Shown: one piece after another, positions 54,604 to 63,413 of the stretch | Layout of the letters: each line of letters opens with the position of its first letter | Numbering within the stretch: the stretch's first letter is position 1 | Assembly (NCBI RefSeq): GCF_033446685.1 | Contig: NZ_JAWQLY010000002.1 | Span: 62,001 to 126,000 of the forward strand | From: Modicisalibacter sp033446685 | GTDB lineage: Bacteria > Pseudomonadota > Gammaproteobacteria > Pseudomonadales > Halomonadaceae | Length of the DNA: 64,000 nt | Direction of reading: 5' to 3' | Translations under genes and position numbers: made by a program | The notes under the pieces: model-generated | Told to the model about the DNA's origin: nothing | Seen by the model: the letters and a program-made list of their open reading frames with translations, nothing else | Database searches by the model: none

Positions 54604-54654
54604 CGCCCGCCCCGCCGTCCGGCGACGGCAGGGCGGGCGGGCGTTGCGTTTTTT
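54604..54654 (+). terminator. Terminator of the gmk-rpoZ-spoT run
   Basis: A 16-bp stem (54604-54619 with 54624-54639, one mismatch), loop CGGC, followed nine bases later by six T. Confidence 0.75.
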
Positions 54655-54718
54655 GGTTTGTTTTTGCAGGACTTGCCTGGCCCCGGCCATGCACAACGAT
54701 AACTGAAGGAGTCTCGCC

Positions 54719-55108
54719 ATGAGCAACAAGGCCGTCATCCAGACCGACAAGGCGCCCGCCGCCATCGGCCCCTACTCGCAGGCCATCAAGGCCGGCAACA
54801 CCATCTATCTCTCGGGCCAGATCCCGCTCGATCCGCAGCGCATGGAGATCGTCGACGGCGATATCCAGGCCCAGGCCCGCCAGGTATTCAACAACCTCGC
54901 CGCGGTCTGCGAGGAAGCCGCCGGCTCGCTGCAGGACATCGTCAAGCTCAACCTCTATCTGGTCGAGCTGGACAACTTCGCACTGGTCAACGCGGTCATG
55001 GAGGAGTTCTTCGAGCCGCCCTACCCGGCGCGCGCGGCGGTCGGCGTCAAGGCGCTGCCCAAGGGCAGTCAGGTCGAGGCCGAGGCGATCATGGTGATCG
55101 GCGACTAA
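54719..55108 (+). CDS. ridA: RidA (reactive intermediate deaminase)
   Basis: A 129-residue RidA of the classic type that removes 2-aminoacrylate and related enamines formed by serine/threonine dehydratases. APAAIGPYSQAIKAGNTIYLSGQIPLDP is the N-terminal signature, and PPYPARAAVGVKALPKGSQVEAEAI holds the carboxylate-binding arginine. AAGGAG precedes the ATG. Its place after spoT is conserved in gammaproteobacteria. The window has a second, more distant RidA at 11559-11951. Confidence 0.95.
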   Translation: MSNKAVIQTDKAPAAIGPYSQAIKAGNTIYLSGQIPLDPQRMEIVDGDIQAQARQVFNNLAAVCEEAAGSLQDIVKLNLYLVELDNFALVNAVMEEFFEPPYPARAAVGVKALPKGSQVEAEAIMVIGD

Positions 55109-55136
55109 CCTTCGCAGGCCGCCATCGGTACGCGTC

Positions 55137-55670
55137 ATGCGACTGTTCTTTGCGCTGTGGCCCGAGCCGGCGCTGCGCGAGCGGCTCGCCGCAATCGCTG
55201 CGCGCTGGCGGCAAACCTGCGGCGGGCGGCCGATCGCCGCGGAGAAGCTGCACCTGACGCTGGCGTTTGTCGGCGACGTGGCACCGGCCCGGGCCGACGC
55301 CTTGGTCGCGGCGACAGGCGCGCTGACGATCGCCCCCGGGCGCTGGCGACTCACGCGCGCGGGCCACTTTCCGCGCGGCGGCATCGCCTGGCTGGGCAGC
55401 CGGGAAGCCAGCCCGGCGCTGGGCGGCCTGCACCAGCGACTCGCGGCGCTCGGCGAGCGCCACGGCGGACGCCCCGCGCGGGTCGAGCCTGGCTTCGTGC
55501 CCCACGTCACGCTACTGCGCAATGCCCAGCGGCCACCCCCGGAGTGGCCGCTCGCACAGGAACCGAGCGGCCTCGACTGGGACTACACGACGCTCGCCCT
55601 GGTTCACTCCACGCAGTCCGAAGGCCGGCATCGCTACGTCGAGCTGGCGCGCTCCGCGACGCCGCGGTGA
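55137..55670 (+). CDS. thpR: RNA 2',3'-cyclic phosphodiesterase
   Basis: A 177-residue 2H phosphoesterase, also called 2'-5' RNA ligase LigT. Both catalytic HxTL motifs are present: HLTL with His39 and HVTL with His123. MRLFFALWPEPALRERL is the usual start. It hydrolyses cyclic phosphates at RNA ends. It is 28 bases after ridA and in the same direction. Confidence 0.92.
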   Translation: MRLFFALWPEPALRERLAAIAARWRQTCGGRPIAAEKLHLTLAFVGDVAPARADALVAATGALTIAPGRWRLTRAGHFPRGGIAWLGSREASPALGGLHQRLAALGERHGGRPARVEPGFVPHVTLLRNAQRPPPEWPLAQEPSGLDWDYTTLALVHSTQSEGRHRYVELARSATPR

Positions 55671-55761
55671 TGCCACCGCGTCTTGCTCACTGCCGGGGCT
55701 TCTGGTTAGCTGACGAAAAACGGCGCCGACGCGCCCTATGAAAAGCCACGGGAACCTCTGC

Positions 55762-56281
55762 ATGCCTCGCCGCTTCGCCGCCTCGCTGCTACCTCGCGCC
55801 GCGCTCGCCGGGTGCCTCACGCTGCTCGCCGCCTCGGCCCAGGCCGATTCTTCCCTCGCCACCGCGCTGGACCGATCAGGCATCGCCAGCGGCGCGGCTG
55901 ACGCTGGACCGGCAGTACAGCCTGGCGCAGTGGCACCCGAACGTGTCGCTGCGCCTGGCCGGCGGCGTGTTGCTGCTGCCCTCGCTGGGCGACGACGACA
56001 ACGCGGCGCTGCTGGCGGCGCCGGCGCTGCGCTATCAATGGTTTCCGGCCGCTTCTCGCCCGTTCGTCGAGTTCGGCATCGGTGCGGCGCTGTTCCTCGA
56101 CACCGAACTCGACGAGCGTAGCGTCTCGACCTCGTTTCAGTTCGAGGACCGGCTCGCCGCCGGCATGGCGCTAGGCCGCGGCGAAATGAGCCTGAGCCTG
56201 ACCCACTACTCGAACGCCGGCATCAAACGCCCCAACGATGGCCTCAACGTCGCGGCGCTGGGCTATCGGCTGGAGCTCTGA
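55762..56281 (+). pseudogene. pagL: Lipid A 3-O-deacylase PagL, frameshifted
   Basis: The outer-membrane enzyme that removes the 3-position acyl chain of lipid A. A signal peptide (MPRRFAASLLPRAALAGCLTLLAASAQA) and the first mature residues are read in one frame. From about 55895 the PagL barrel continues in the next frame (RLTLDRQYSLAQWHPNVSLRL; SRPFVEFGIGAALF; FEDRLAAGMAL). The C-terminal catalytic block THYSNAGIKRPNDG, with the active His and Ser, is intact. The two frames meet near 55880-55905 (GGCGCGGCTG), where one extra base relative to an intact gene explains the break. It is either a recent pseudogene or a sequencing error. As read, the first frame ends at 56121 and the second could only start at an internal GTG (55943). 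Confidence 0.8.
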
Positions 56282-56315
56282 GGACACTGGATCTGCTTCC
56301 GGCGCGCCCTGGGGT

Positions 56316-57191
56316 TCAGGCCTTCTCGGGGCGGGTCGCCGCGCTGGCCGCCAGCAACTCGGCGTAGCCTTCGCGGAAGGTCGGGTAGCGGAAACGGTAG
56401 CCCGTCTCGCACAGCCGGGTATTGTTGCAGCGCTTGCTCGAGCGGCGCTTGAGCGGCGACTGCATGGTCTCGCTGGACTCGACCTTGAGCCGCTGCGCCA
56501 GCCAGGCGGTGACCTCGTGCAGCGGCACCGGCTCGCAGTCGCTGGCCAGATACAGCGTATCGATCTCGCGTTCGGCCAGCGTCATCTCGATCAGGTGAGC
56601 GAGCACGCCGGCACAATCGTCGCGATGGATGCGGTTGGTGTACATCGGCGGGATCGAGGCGCCCATGCGGCCCTCGCGTACCTGCTGGATCAACCGGTCG
56701 CGGCCGGGCCCGTAGATGCCCGAGAAGCGCACCACGGTGCCCGGCAGCGAATGCGCCTGCAGCGCCTGTTCGGCGGCCAGCATCAGTTGTCCGGAGAAGC
56801 CGCGCGGCTCGGTCGCCGAGTGCTCGTCGACCTGTTCGCCGTCCTGCTGGGCATAGACCCCTGTCGAGGAAACGAAGAACACCCGCTTGGGCGCCGCGTC
56901 GCGCCGGCCGAATTCGTCGAGCACCGCCTTGAGGCCATCGAGGTAGGCCGCCCGATAGGCCGCTTCATCGAAATGGTCGGCGCTGGCCACATAAACGATA
57001 ATGTCGGCATCGGGCAGTTGCGGAAACGCCGCCGGGTCGTTGAGATCGAGCGCCAGTGGCTCGATCGGCGTATCGTCGAGGGATTGCGGATGGCGACGCA
57101 CGCCGATCACGCGATGGCCGGCTTCCACCAGCCGCAGGCCCAGCGTCGTTCCGATGTCGCCGCAGCCCAGAATAAGACTCGTATTCTTCAC
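56316..57191 (-). CDS. NAD-dependent epimerase/dehydratase family protein (YeeZ-like SDR)
   Basis: A 291-residue Rossmann protein of the extended SDR group. The nucleotide-binding motif is SLILGCGDIGTTLGLRL at the N-terminus (GxGxxG), followed by VRFSGIYGPGRDRLIQQ and NRIHRDDCAGVLAHLIE. VFFVSSTGVYAQ holds the catalytic Thr/Tyr region. The nearest named relative is E. coli YeeZ, whose reaction is unknown. The start is GTG at 57191 with AGGAG ten bases upstream; an ATG at 57227 would add 12 residues. It is divergent from oxyR with only 70 bases between. Confidence 0.82.
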   Translation of the reverse strand: MKNTSLILGCGDIGTTLGLRLVEAGHRVIGVRRHPQSLDDTPIEPLALDLNDPAAFPQLPDADIIVYVASADHFDEAAYRAAYLDGLKAVLDEFGRRDAAPKRVFFVSSTGVYAQQDGEQVDEHSATEPRGFSGQLMLAAEQALQAHSLPGTVVRFSGIYGPGRDRLIQQVREGRMGASIPPMYTNRIHRDDCAGVLAHLIEMTLAEREIDTLYLASDCEPVPLHEVTAWLAQRLKVESSETMQSPLKRRSSKRCNNTRLCETGYRFRYPTFREGYAELLAASAATRPEKA

Positions 57192-57261
57192 CTTTACCCA
57201 GCTCCTTGGTAAAACGAAGTCATTCATCGATGCAATAGGATAAGCCCTCTCGGGCCCACTC

Positions 57262-58188
57262 ATGACTCTAACAGAACTTCGCTATATCGTAACCTTGGCG
57301 CAGGAGCGCCACTTCGGGCGTGCCGCCGAGCGCTGCTTCGTCTCGCAGCCCACGCTGTCGGTCGCCGTGAAGAAACTCGAGGAGGAGCTGGGCGTGGCGC
57401 TGTTCGAGCGCTCCAAGTCCACCGTCCAGGTCACCCCGCTGGGCGAGAAGGTGATCGGCCAGGCCCAGCGCGTGCTCGAACAGGCCAGCGTGATCCGCGA
57501 GCTGGCCAACGAGGGCAAGGATCAGCTGACCAGCCCGTTGCGCATCGGCGCGATCTACACCATCGGCCCCTACCTGTTCCCCCATCTGATCCCCGAGCTG
57601 TCGCGCAGCGCGCCGCAGATGCCGCTGTACATCGAGGAGAGCTTCACCGCCGAGCTGCGTCGCAAGCTGCGCAGCGGCGAGCTCGACGCGATCATCGTCG
57701 CGCTGCCGTTCACCGAGGCCGACGTGGTCACGCGTCCGCTCTACGAGGAGCCGTTCGAGGTGCTGATGCCCAGCGACCACCCCTGGACGCGCAAGGCGAC
57801 CATCGACAAGGAGAACCTGCTCGACGAGCGCCTGCTGCTGCTCGGTGAAGGCCACTGCTTCCGCGATCAGATCCTCGAGGCCTGTCCGGCGATCGGCACC
57901 CACCTCAACAGCCCGAGCAACACGCTGACCGCCGAGGGCGGCTCGCTGGAGACGATCCGCCACATGGTCGCCTCCAAGCTTGGCATCACCGTGCTGCCCC
58001 GCTCGGCGATCGGCACCAATCACTACGAGTCCGGATTGCTCGAGAGCCGGCCCTTCACGCCCACCGCACCCAGCCGTACCGTGGCGATCGCCTGGCGAGC
58101 CAGTTTTCCGCGGCCCAAGGCGATCGATGCGCTGATCGCGGCGATCGACGTCTGCCAGCAGCGTCATGTCGAACCCGAGCCTGCATGA
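57262..58188 (+). CDS. oxyR: Hydrogen peroxide-sensing regulator OxyR
   Basis: A 308-residue LysR-type activator of peroxide defence genes. The N-terminal HTH is MTLTELRYIVTLAQERHFGRAAE...SQPTLSVAVKKLEEELG. The two redox cysteines that form the regulatory disulphide fall at exactly the E. coli positions, Cys199 (GEGHCFRDQ) and Cys208 (ILEAC). The gene overlaps recG by four bases (ATGA), the oxyR-recG arrangement known from Pseudomonas. Confidence 0.96.
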   Translation: MTLTELRYIVTLAQERHFGRAAERCFVSQPTLSVAVKKLEEELGVALFERSKSTVQVTPLGEKVIGQAQRVLEQASVIRELANEGKDQLTSPLRIGAIYTIGPYLFPHLIPELSRSAPQMPLYIEESFTAELRRKLRSGELDAIIVALPFTEADVVTRPLYEEPFEVLMPSDHPWTRKATIDKENLLDERLLLLGEGHCFRDQILEACPAIGTHLNSPSNTLTAEGGSLETIRHMVASKLGITVLPRSAIGTNHYESGLLESRPFTPTAPSRTVAIAWRASFPRPKAIDALIAAIDVCQQRHVEPEPA

Positions 58189-60266
58189 GCGAGCTCGACC
58201 AACCGGTCAGCGCGCTCGACGGAGTCGGCGAAGCGCTCTCCGCCAAGTTGGCGCGGTTGCGCATCGACACGGTCAGCGACCTGCTGTTCCACCTGCCGCT
58301 GCGCTATCAGGATCGCACGCGAATCACCCCGATCGGCACCCTGCGGGCCGGCATGGAGGGCGTGGTCGAAGGTGAGGTGGCCGCCGCCGACGTGGTCAAG
58401 GGCCGCCGACGCAGCCTGCTGGTGCGCCTCAAGGACGGCTCGGGCATCATCAGCCTGCGCTTTTTCCACTTCTCGCCGGCCCAGCAGCAGCAGTTCGCCC
58501 CCGGCGTGCACGTGCGCTGTTTCGGCGAGGCGCGCGCCGGCGCCACCGGGCTCGAGATCTATCATCCCGAGTATCGCCTGCTGAAGTCCGGCGAGACCCC
58601 GGTCGAGGATCATCTGACGCCGATCTACCCGACCACCGAGGGCCTGACCCAGCCACGCCTGCGCGGGCTGATCGGCCAGGCGATGCGGCGTCTCGACGGC
58701 GCGCCGCAGGCGCTGCCCGACGGCATTCCCGAGCCGCTGCGCGAACGCTTCCGGCTGCCCGAGCTGCAGGCCTGCCTGCACTACCTGCACGAGCCGCCGC
58801 CGGATGCCGACCTGGAGCGCCTCGCCGCCGGCACCCATCCCACTCAGCGCCGGCTGGCCCTGGAAGAGCTGCTCGCCCACCAGCTCAGCCTGCGCCAGGT
58901 GCGCCTGCGCATCCAGGCCGACGGCGCACCCAAGCTACCCACCGGGCGCAGCCTGCAGACGCGCTTCGTCGCCCAGTTGCCGTTTTCGCTGACCGGCGCC
59001 CAGCGCCGGGTGCTCGACGAGATCGCCCGCGACCTGGAAACCGCCCAGCCCATGCTGCGCCTGGTGCAGGGCGACGTCGGCTCGGGCAAGACGGTGGTCG
59101 CAGCGATGGCCGCCCTGGCCGCCATCGCCGGCGGCTGTCAGGCGGCGGTCATGGCGCCCACCGAGATCCTCGCCGAGCAGCACTTTCGCAACTTCCGCGA
59201 CTGGTTCACGCCGCTGGGCATCGACGTCGCCTGGCTGGCCGGCAAGCTCAAGGGCAAGGCGCGCCTGGACACCAAGGCGGCGATCGCCGACGGCCGGGCG
59301 CAGGTGGTGGTGGGCACCCATGCGCTGTTCCAGGACGACGTGCACTTCCAGCGCCTGGGCCTGGCGATCGTCGACGAGCAGCACCGCTTCGGCGTCCACC
59401 AGCGCCTTGCACTGCGCCAGAAGGGCGAGGCCGGCGGGCTGACCCCGCATCAGCTGATCATGACCGCCACGCCGATTCCGCGCACCCTGGCGATGAGCGC
59501 CTACGCCGATCTCGACCTGTCGGTGATCGACGAGCTGCCGCCCGGCCGCACCCCGGTGCAGACCGTGGCGGTGCCCGACGAGCGCCGCCCCGAGGTCGTC
59601 GAACGCATTCGCCGGGCCTGCGAGGCCGGCCGCCAGGCCTATTGGGTGTGCACGCTGATCGAGGAGTCCGAGGCGCTGCAGTGCCAGGCCGCCGAGGCGA
59701 CCCGCGACGCGCTGACCGAGGCGTTGCCGGAACTCGCCGTCGGCCTGGTCCACGGACGCATGAAGGTCGCCGAGAAGGCCGCGGTGATGGATGCCTTCAA
59801 GAGCGGCGAGCTCGACCTGCTGGTAGCCACCACGGTGATCGAGGTCGGCGTCGACGTGCCCAACGCCAGCCTGATGATCATCGAGAATCCCGAGCGCCTG
59901 GGCCTGTCGCAGCTCCACCAGTTGCGCGGGCGGGTCGGACGCGGCGGTACCGAGAGCTTCTGCGTGCTGCTCTACCGGCCGCCGCTGTCGGCGCACTCCC
60001 GCGAGCGGCTGGGGGTGATGCGCGAAACCTCGGACGGCTTTCGCATCGCCGAGAAGGATCTCGAGCTGCGCGGTCCCGGCGAGGTGTTGGGTACCCGCCA
60101 GACCGGCCTGGCGCAGATGAAGATCGCCGACCTGGAACGCGACCGCGACCTGCTGGAACGCGTCAGTCCCCTGGCGCGGGCGCTGCTCGAGGAAGCGCCG
60201 GATGCCAGCGAGCCGCTGATCCGTCGTTGGCTGGGCGAGGAAGCCGGGCGCTACGGTCAGGTTTGA
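58185..60266 (+). CDS. recG: ATP-dependent DNA helicase RecG
   Basis: A 693-residue superfamily 2 helicase that remodels stalled replication forks and branched DNA. The N-terminal wedge domain binds the fork (about 55-150). Walker A is GDVGSGKTVVA (about 299-309), the DExH box is DEQHRFGVHQR, motif III is MTATPIPRTLAMS, and motif VI is QLRGRVGRGG. The C-terminal DLELRGPGEVLGTRQTG is typical of RecG. It is translationally coupled to oxyR, so part of its synthesis may follow that gene. Confidence 0.96.
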   Translation: MSELDQPVSALDGVGEALSAKLARLRIDTVSDLLFHLPLRYQDRTRITPIGTLRAGMEGVVEGEVAAADVVKGRRRSLLVRLKDGSGIISLRFFHFSPAQQQQFAPGVHVRCFGEARAGATGLEIYHPEYRLLKSGETPVEDHLTPIYPTTEGLTQPRLRGLIGQAMRRLDGAPQALPDGIPEPLRERFRLPELQACLHYLHEPPPDADLERLAAGTHPTQRRLALEELLAHQLSLRQVRLRIQADGAPKLPTGRSLQTRFVAQLPFSLTGAQRRVLDEIARDLETAQPMLRLVQGDVGSGKTVVAAMAALAAIAGGCQAAVMAPTEILAEQHFRNFRDWFTPLGIDVAWLAGKLKGKARLDTKAAIADGRAQVVVGTHALFQDDVHFQRLGLAIVDEQHRFGVHQRLALRQKGEAGGLTPHQLIMTATPIPRTLAMSAYADLDLSVIDELPPGRTPVQTVAVPDERRPEVVERIRRACEAGRQAYWVCTLIEESEALQCQAAEATRDALTEALPELAVGLVHGRMKVAEKAAVMDAFKSGELDLLVATTVIEVGVDVPNASLMIIENPERLGLSQLHQLRGRVGRGGTESFCVLLYRPPLSAHSRERLGVMRETSDGFRIAEKDLELRGPGEVLGTRQTGLAQMKIADLERDRDLLERVSPLARALLEEAPDASEPLIRRWLGEEAGRYGQV

Positions 60267-60286
60267 GAGACTAAGAAAGGCCCGAC

Positions 60287-62461
60287 TCAGCCCTCCTGGG
60301 CCGCCAACCGCGCCGCTGCGTCGCGCAGCGCAACCAACTGGCGGCTGATCAACGCCAGCTGCGTCTGCAACAGCCGGCGCTCCTCGCTGGTCTCCTCCAT
60401 GGCCTGGGCCTGCAGCGCCAGGCCGCGCGCCTCGGCCGCTTCCAGCGCCGGCATGGTACCGCGTTCGCGCAGCCGCCCGGCGATCGCTTCGAGATCGTCG
60501 CCGATCGCCTCGGCGGCCTGGCGCAGCGTGGCGTCGTCGGCCAGCGCGCGGGTCTCGCCGCGGTGCGCGCCCAAGGCCGATAGATAGCTGAGCAGGGTGT
60601 GGGAGTGGCCGAGGAAACGGAAGCCGACCTCGGCGTCCTTGCGGAAATGTCCGGGTTCAAGGCGCACGTTGGCGAGCAGCGTGGACAGCGCGGCGTCGGC
60701 ATTGTGAGCGTTGCGCCGCGCCAGCCGGTAGTCGAGATCGTCGCGCTTGCCGCCGATGTACTGGCCGATGATCTCGCGCATGTAGCGCACGCTCGCGGTG
60801 AGCGTCTCGGCGCCCTGACGATGCAGGCGCCGGCCCTGCCAGTCGGGCAGGATCAGCATCACCGCCAGGCCGGCGATCAGCGCGCCGACCAGGGTGTCGA
60901 ACAGCCGCGGCCAGATCAGCCCGAAGCCGTCGCCCACCTGGTTGAAGCAGCACAGCACCAGCAGCGTGATCGCGGCCGTCGCCACGATGTAGTGCCGCGC
61001 GCGATTGGCGAAGAACACCACCCCCGCGACCACCGCGATCGACAGCTGGACCAGCTGGCTGGGAAACAGCGTGATCAGCGCCCAGCCGGCGAGCAGCCCG
61101 ACCACCGTGCCGACGATGCGCTGCCACAGGAAGCGTCGCGTCGCGCCGAAATTGGGCCGGCACACGAATAGGCTGGTGAGCAGGATCCAGTAGCCCTGGG
61201 TGGGATGCACCAAGTGCAGCACGCCGTAGCCGACCACCAGCGTCGCCGACAGCCGCAGGGCGTGGCGGAAGATCGGCGAGGCCGGGGTGAGATGCGACTG
61301 GATGCGATCGCGCACGTCGCGCAGCCCGCTCGGCGAACGGTCGTACAGGCTGCTGTCGGGATGCTCGGAGCTGGCATCGGGGTTCTGCGCCCCGCCCAGT
61401 TGATGCTCGAGGGTGGTCAGGTTGTCGGCCAGCGCATCCAGCGAGCGCAGCAGTCCGCGCCACTCGGGGCGCCGCTGGGCATGGAGGTACGCCAGCGAGG
61501 CGCTCAGGTCGCGCAGCGCCTGCTCGCTCTGGCCATGATCGAACGGCCGGCGCATCAACAGCGCCCGGGCCAGCGACCGGCAGGCGCGCCCCTGCTGGTC
61601 GAGCAGCCGCTGACAGCGGAACAGCACGTCGTGATGGAAGAACGCCTCGGCCAGCTCGCCGTAGGGATAGTGCGAGGAGCTGGCGCGCTCGTGGATGTCC
61701 TGGGCGATGAAATACAGCCGCAGGTAACGGTTGAGCTTGTGGGCGCTGCGCTGGCCCTCCAGGCGCCGGAAGATCATCTCCTTGGCCTGGTTCAGGGCGT
61801 TGACCACCCGACCGTTCTGCTGGGCCAGCGCCAGCCGGCGGGCCTCGATGTCGAGCCCGCGCAGCGGCTCGAACAGCAGCGCCTTGAGGCGCAGGTATTC
61901 GCCCAGCTCGCGAAACAGCAGGGCCATGCTCAGCTTGAGCGGCTGACGCGAGAACAGCGCGCACCAGACCACCGAGATCGCGCCGTACCAGGCCGCGCCG
62001 GCCACCAGCAGCAGCGGTTCGCGCCACAGCTCGCCGAGCGCCACGCTGCCGTGGCGCTCGATGGCGATCATGGTATAGATCGCCAGGATCAGCGTGGCGT
62101 AGGTGATGGTGCCGTAGCGCTGGCCCACCGCGCCGAGCATGGTCATGCCGAACGTCGACAACGCCAGGCCCACGGCGAACGCCCAGGGGTAGTCGAACAG
62201 CACTTCCACCGACAGCGCGGCGATGCTGAAGCAGGCGAGGATCGCGCCCAGCGCCTTGAGCCGGCCCTGCCAGCTGTCGTCGGTCTCGGCCAGGGCGCTG
62301 GCGATGATGCCCAGGAACAGCGGAATCAGCTTGGCCATGTCGTCGAGCTGCCAGCAGACCAGCAGCGCCCCGGCCAGCGCGATGAACACCCGCAGGCTGT
62401 AGGCGAAGGTATCCAGGGACCATAGGCGTCTGAGCGGCTGATCGAGCAGGCGGGGCAACAT
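60287..62461 (-). CDS. yccS: YccS-like FUSC family inner-membrane protein
   Basis: A 724-residue membrane protein with two six-helix bundles (about 25-180 and 400-520), each followed by a cytoplasmic part. This is the YccS/YhfK/FUSC layout, related to aromatic-acid exporters such as AaeB. Family pieces are LIPLFLGIIASALAETDDSWQGR in the first bundle and LRLSATLVVGYGVLHLVHPTQGYWILLTSLFVCRPNFGATR in the second. The transported compound is unknown. The start at 62461 is the first ATG with a family-like N-terminus. It converges with recG with 20 bases between. Confidence 0.87.
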   Translation of the reverse strand: MLPRLLDQPLRRLWSLDTFAYSLRVFIALAGALLVCWQLDDMAKLIPLFLGIIASALAETDDSWQGRLKALGAILACFSIAALSVEVLFDYPWAFAVGLALSTFGMTMLGAVGQRYGTITYATLILAIYTMIAIERHGSVALGELWREPLLLVAGAAWYGAISVVWCALFSRQPLKLSMALLFRELGEYLRLKALLFEPLRGLDIEARRLALAQQNGRVVNALNQAKEMIFRRLEGQRSAHKLNRYLRLYFIAQDIHERASSSHYPYGELAEAFFHHDVLFRCQRLLDQQGRACRSLARALLMRRPFDHGQSEQALRDLSASLAYLHAQRRPEWRGLLRSLDALADNLTTLEHQLGGAQNPDASSEHPDSSLYDRSPSGLRDVRDRIQSHLTPASPIFRHALRLSATLVVGYGVLHLVHPTQGYWILLTSLFVCRPNFGATRRFLWQRIVGTVVGLLAGWALITLFPSQLVQLSIAVVAGVVFFANRARHYIVATAAITLLVLCCFNQVGDGFGLIWPRLFDTLVGALIAGLAVMLILPDWQGRRLHRQGAETLTASVRYMREIIGQYIGGKRDDLDYRLARRNAHNADAALSTLLANVRLEPGHFRKDAEVGFRFLGHSHTLLSYLSALGAHRGETRALADDATLRQAAEAIGDDLEAIAGRLRERGTMPALEAAEARGLALQAQAMEETSEERRLLQTQLALISRQLVALRDAAARLAAQEG

Positions 62462-62559
62462 AGGCGGCGGATCGTGTCCTGGATGGCAGGGCTGGCTTCG
62501 CCAGGCTACGACTTTAGTATAACACCAACCACCATTCGGGCGTGCGGGCAATCGCCCGG

Positions 62560-62919
62560 TCAGCGCAGATGGCCAAGCAGCTTCTGCAGGCGTTGCAGAT
62601 CACGGGAGTCGCCGACCAGCCGGACCCGGCCGTCGATCATGCCGTCGAGAAAGGCGCGCTGCGTGGGTCTCTTGAGGATCGCCAGGGCGCTGTCGGCGTC
62701 GCGAAAGCGCAGTTCCAGATCGAGATCCACCGGCAGCCCGGGCGCGCTGTCGATAGCCTCGGCGCTCATTCGATAGTGTCGGGCGATGCTGAGATCCTCG
62801 GTAGCGATGCCCCAGTCGAGCCGGCCCTTGTCGCGCAGCAGGTCGCGAAAACGCCCCTGGCGGCGACGCGCGCGCTTGAGCATCCAGCCGAGTAGCCACA
62901 GCAGCATTCGCAGCTTCAT
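62560..62919 (-). CDS. Hypothetical protein near hupA
   Basis: A 119-residue protein with a hydrophobic N-terminal stretch (MKLRMLLWLLGWMLKRARRR) followed by a soluble part containing DLELRFRDADSALAIL and DGMIDGRVRLVGDSRDL. The latter recalls the ligand-binding strand-helix pattern of SCP2-type lipid-binding domains, but the resemblance is weak. A small uncharacterised gene also sits between recG and the HU gene in Pseudomonas, so position supports a real gene. The reading frame remains open far upstream through hupA, but that part is an antisense-like shadow. Confidence 0.75.
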   Translation of the reverse strand: MKLRMLLWLLGWMLKRARRRQGRFRDLLRDKGRLDWGIATEDLSIARHYRMSAEAIDSAPGLPVDLDLELRFRDADSALAILKRPTQRAFLDGMIDGRVRLVGDSRDLQRLQKLLGHLR

Positions 62920-62955
62920 GAAGCATCCAGAGGTTGGCGATGGGGGAGAAAGCGT

Positions 62956-63010
62956 GCCGGCTGCCTGGCAGCCGGCCTGCCGGAGGAACCCGGGACACCG
63001 GTTCCTCCGG
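62956..63010 (-). terminator. Two hairpins downstream of hupA
   Basis: A perfect 10-bp inverted repeat (62956-62965 with 62967-62976) and a perfect 11-bp one (62980-62990 with 63000-63010) stand in tandem right after the hupA stop. No strong T run follows on the minus strand, so they may slow or stabilise the transcript 3' end rather than terminate fully. Confidence 0.45.
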
Positions 63011-63020
63011 AACACACCGT

Positions 63021-63296
63021 CTACTTGGAGACGGCGTCCTTGAGGGCCTTGCCGGCCTTGAAGGCGACGGTCTTGCTGGCCGGGATGGTCAGCGACTCGC
63101 CGGTCTGCGGGTTCTTGCCGGTACGGGCCGCCCGCTCGCGCACGGTGAAGGAGCCGAAGCCGATCAGTGACACGTCCTGGCCCTTGGCCACGGTACCGGT
63201 GATCTCGTCGAGGATGACGTTGAGTACCTGACTGGCCTTGTCTTTGGAAAGATCGGCACGCTCGGCGATCGCCGCAGCGAGTTCTGGCTTGCGCAT
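63021..63296 (-). CDS. hupA: DNA-binding protein HU
   Basis: A 91-residue histone-like protein that bends and compacts DNA as a dimer. MRKPELAAAIAERADLSKDKA and GFGSFTVRERAARTGKNPQTG are the HU signatures, the latter with the DNA-intercalating proline in NPQTG. AGGAGGG precedes the ATG. Its place by recG and rubredoxin reductase fits the HU copy called hupA in Pseudomonas; the alpha/beta naming is not certain. Confidence 0.92.
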   Translation of the reverse strand: MRKPELAAAIAERADLSKDKASQVLNVILDEITGTVAKGQDVSLIGFGSFTVRERAARTGKNPQTGESLTIPASKTVAFKAGKALKDAVSK

Positions 63297-63413
63297 AAAG
63301 CCCTCCTGATTTGGCTGGTAAGACAGCGGTCGCTACCGCCGCTTGTTGTTTTTCATGTCGTGGGTGTGTGCGATGTATCCGCGGCCGACAGGCCGGCGGG
63401 CGATATGACGCCC

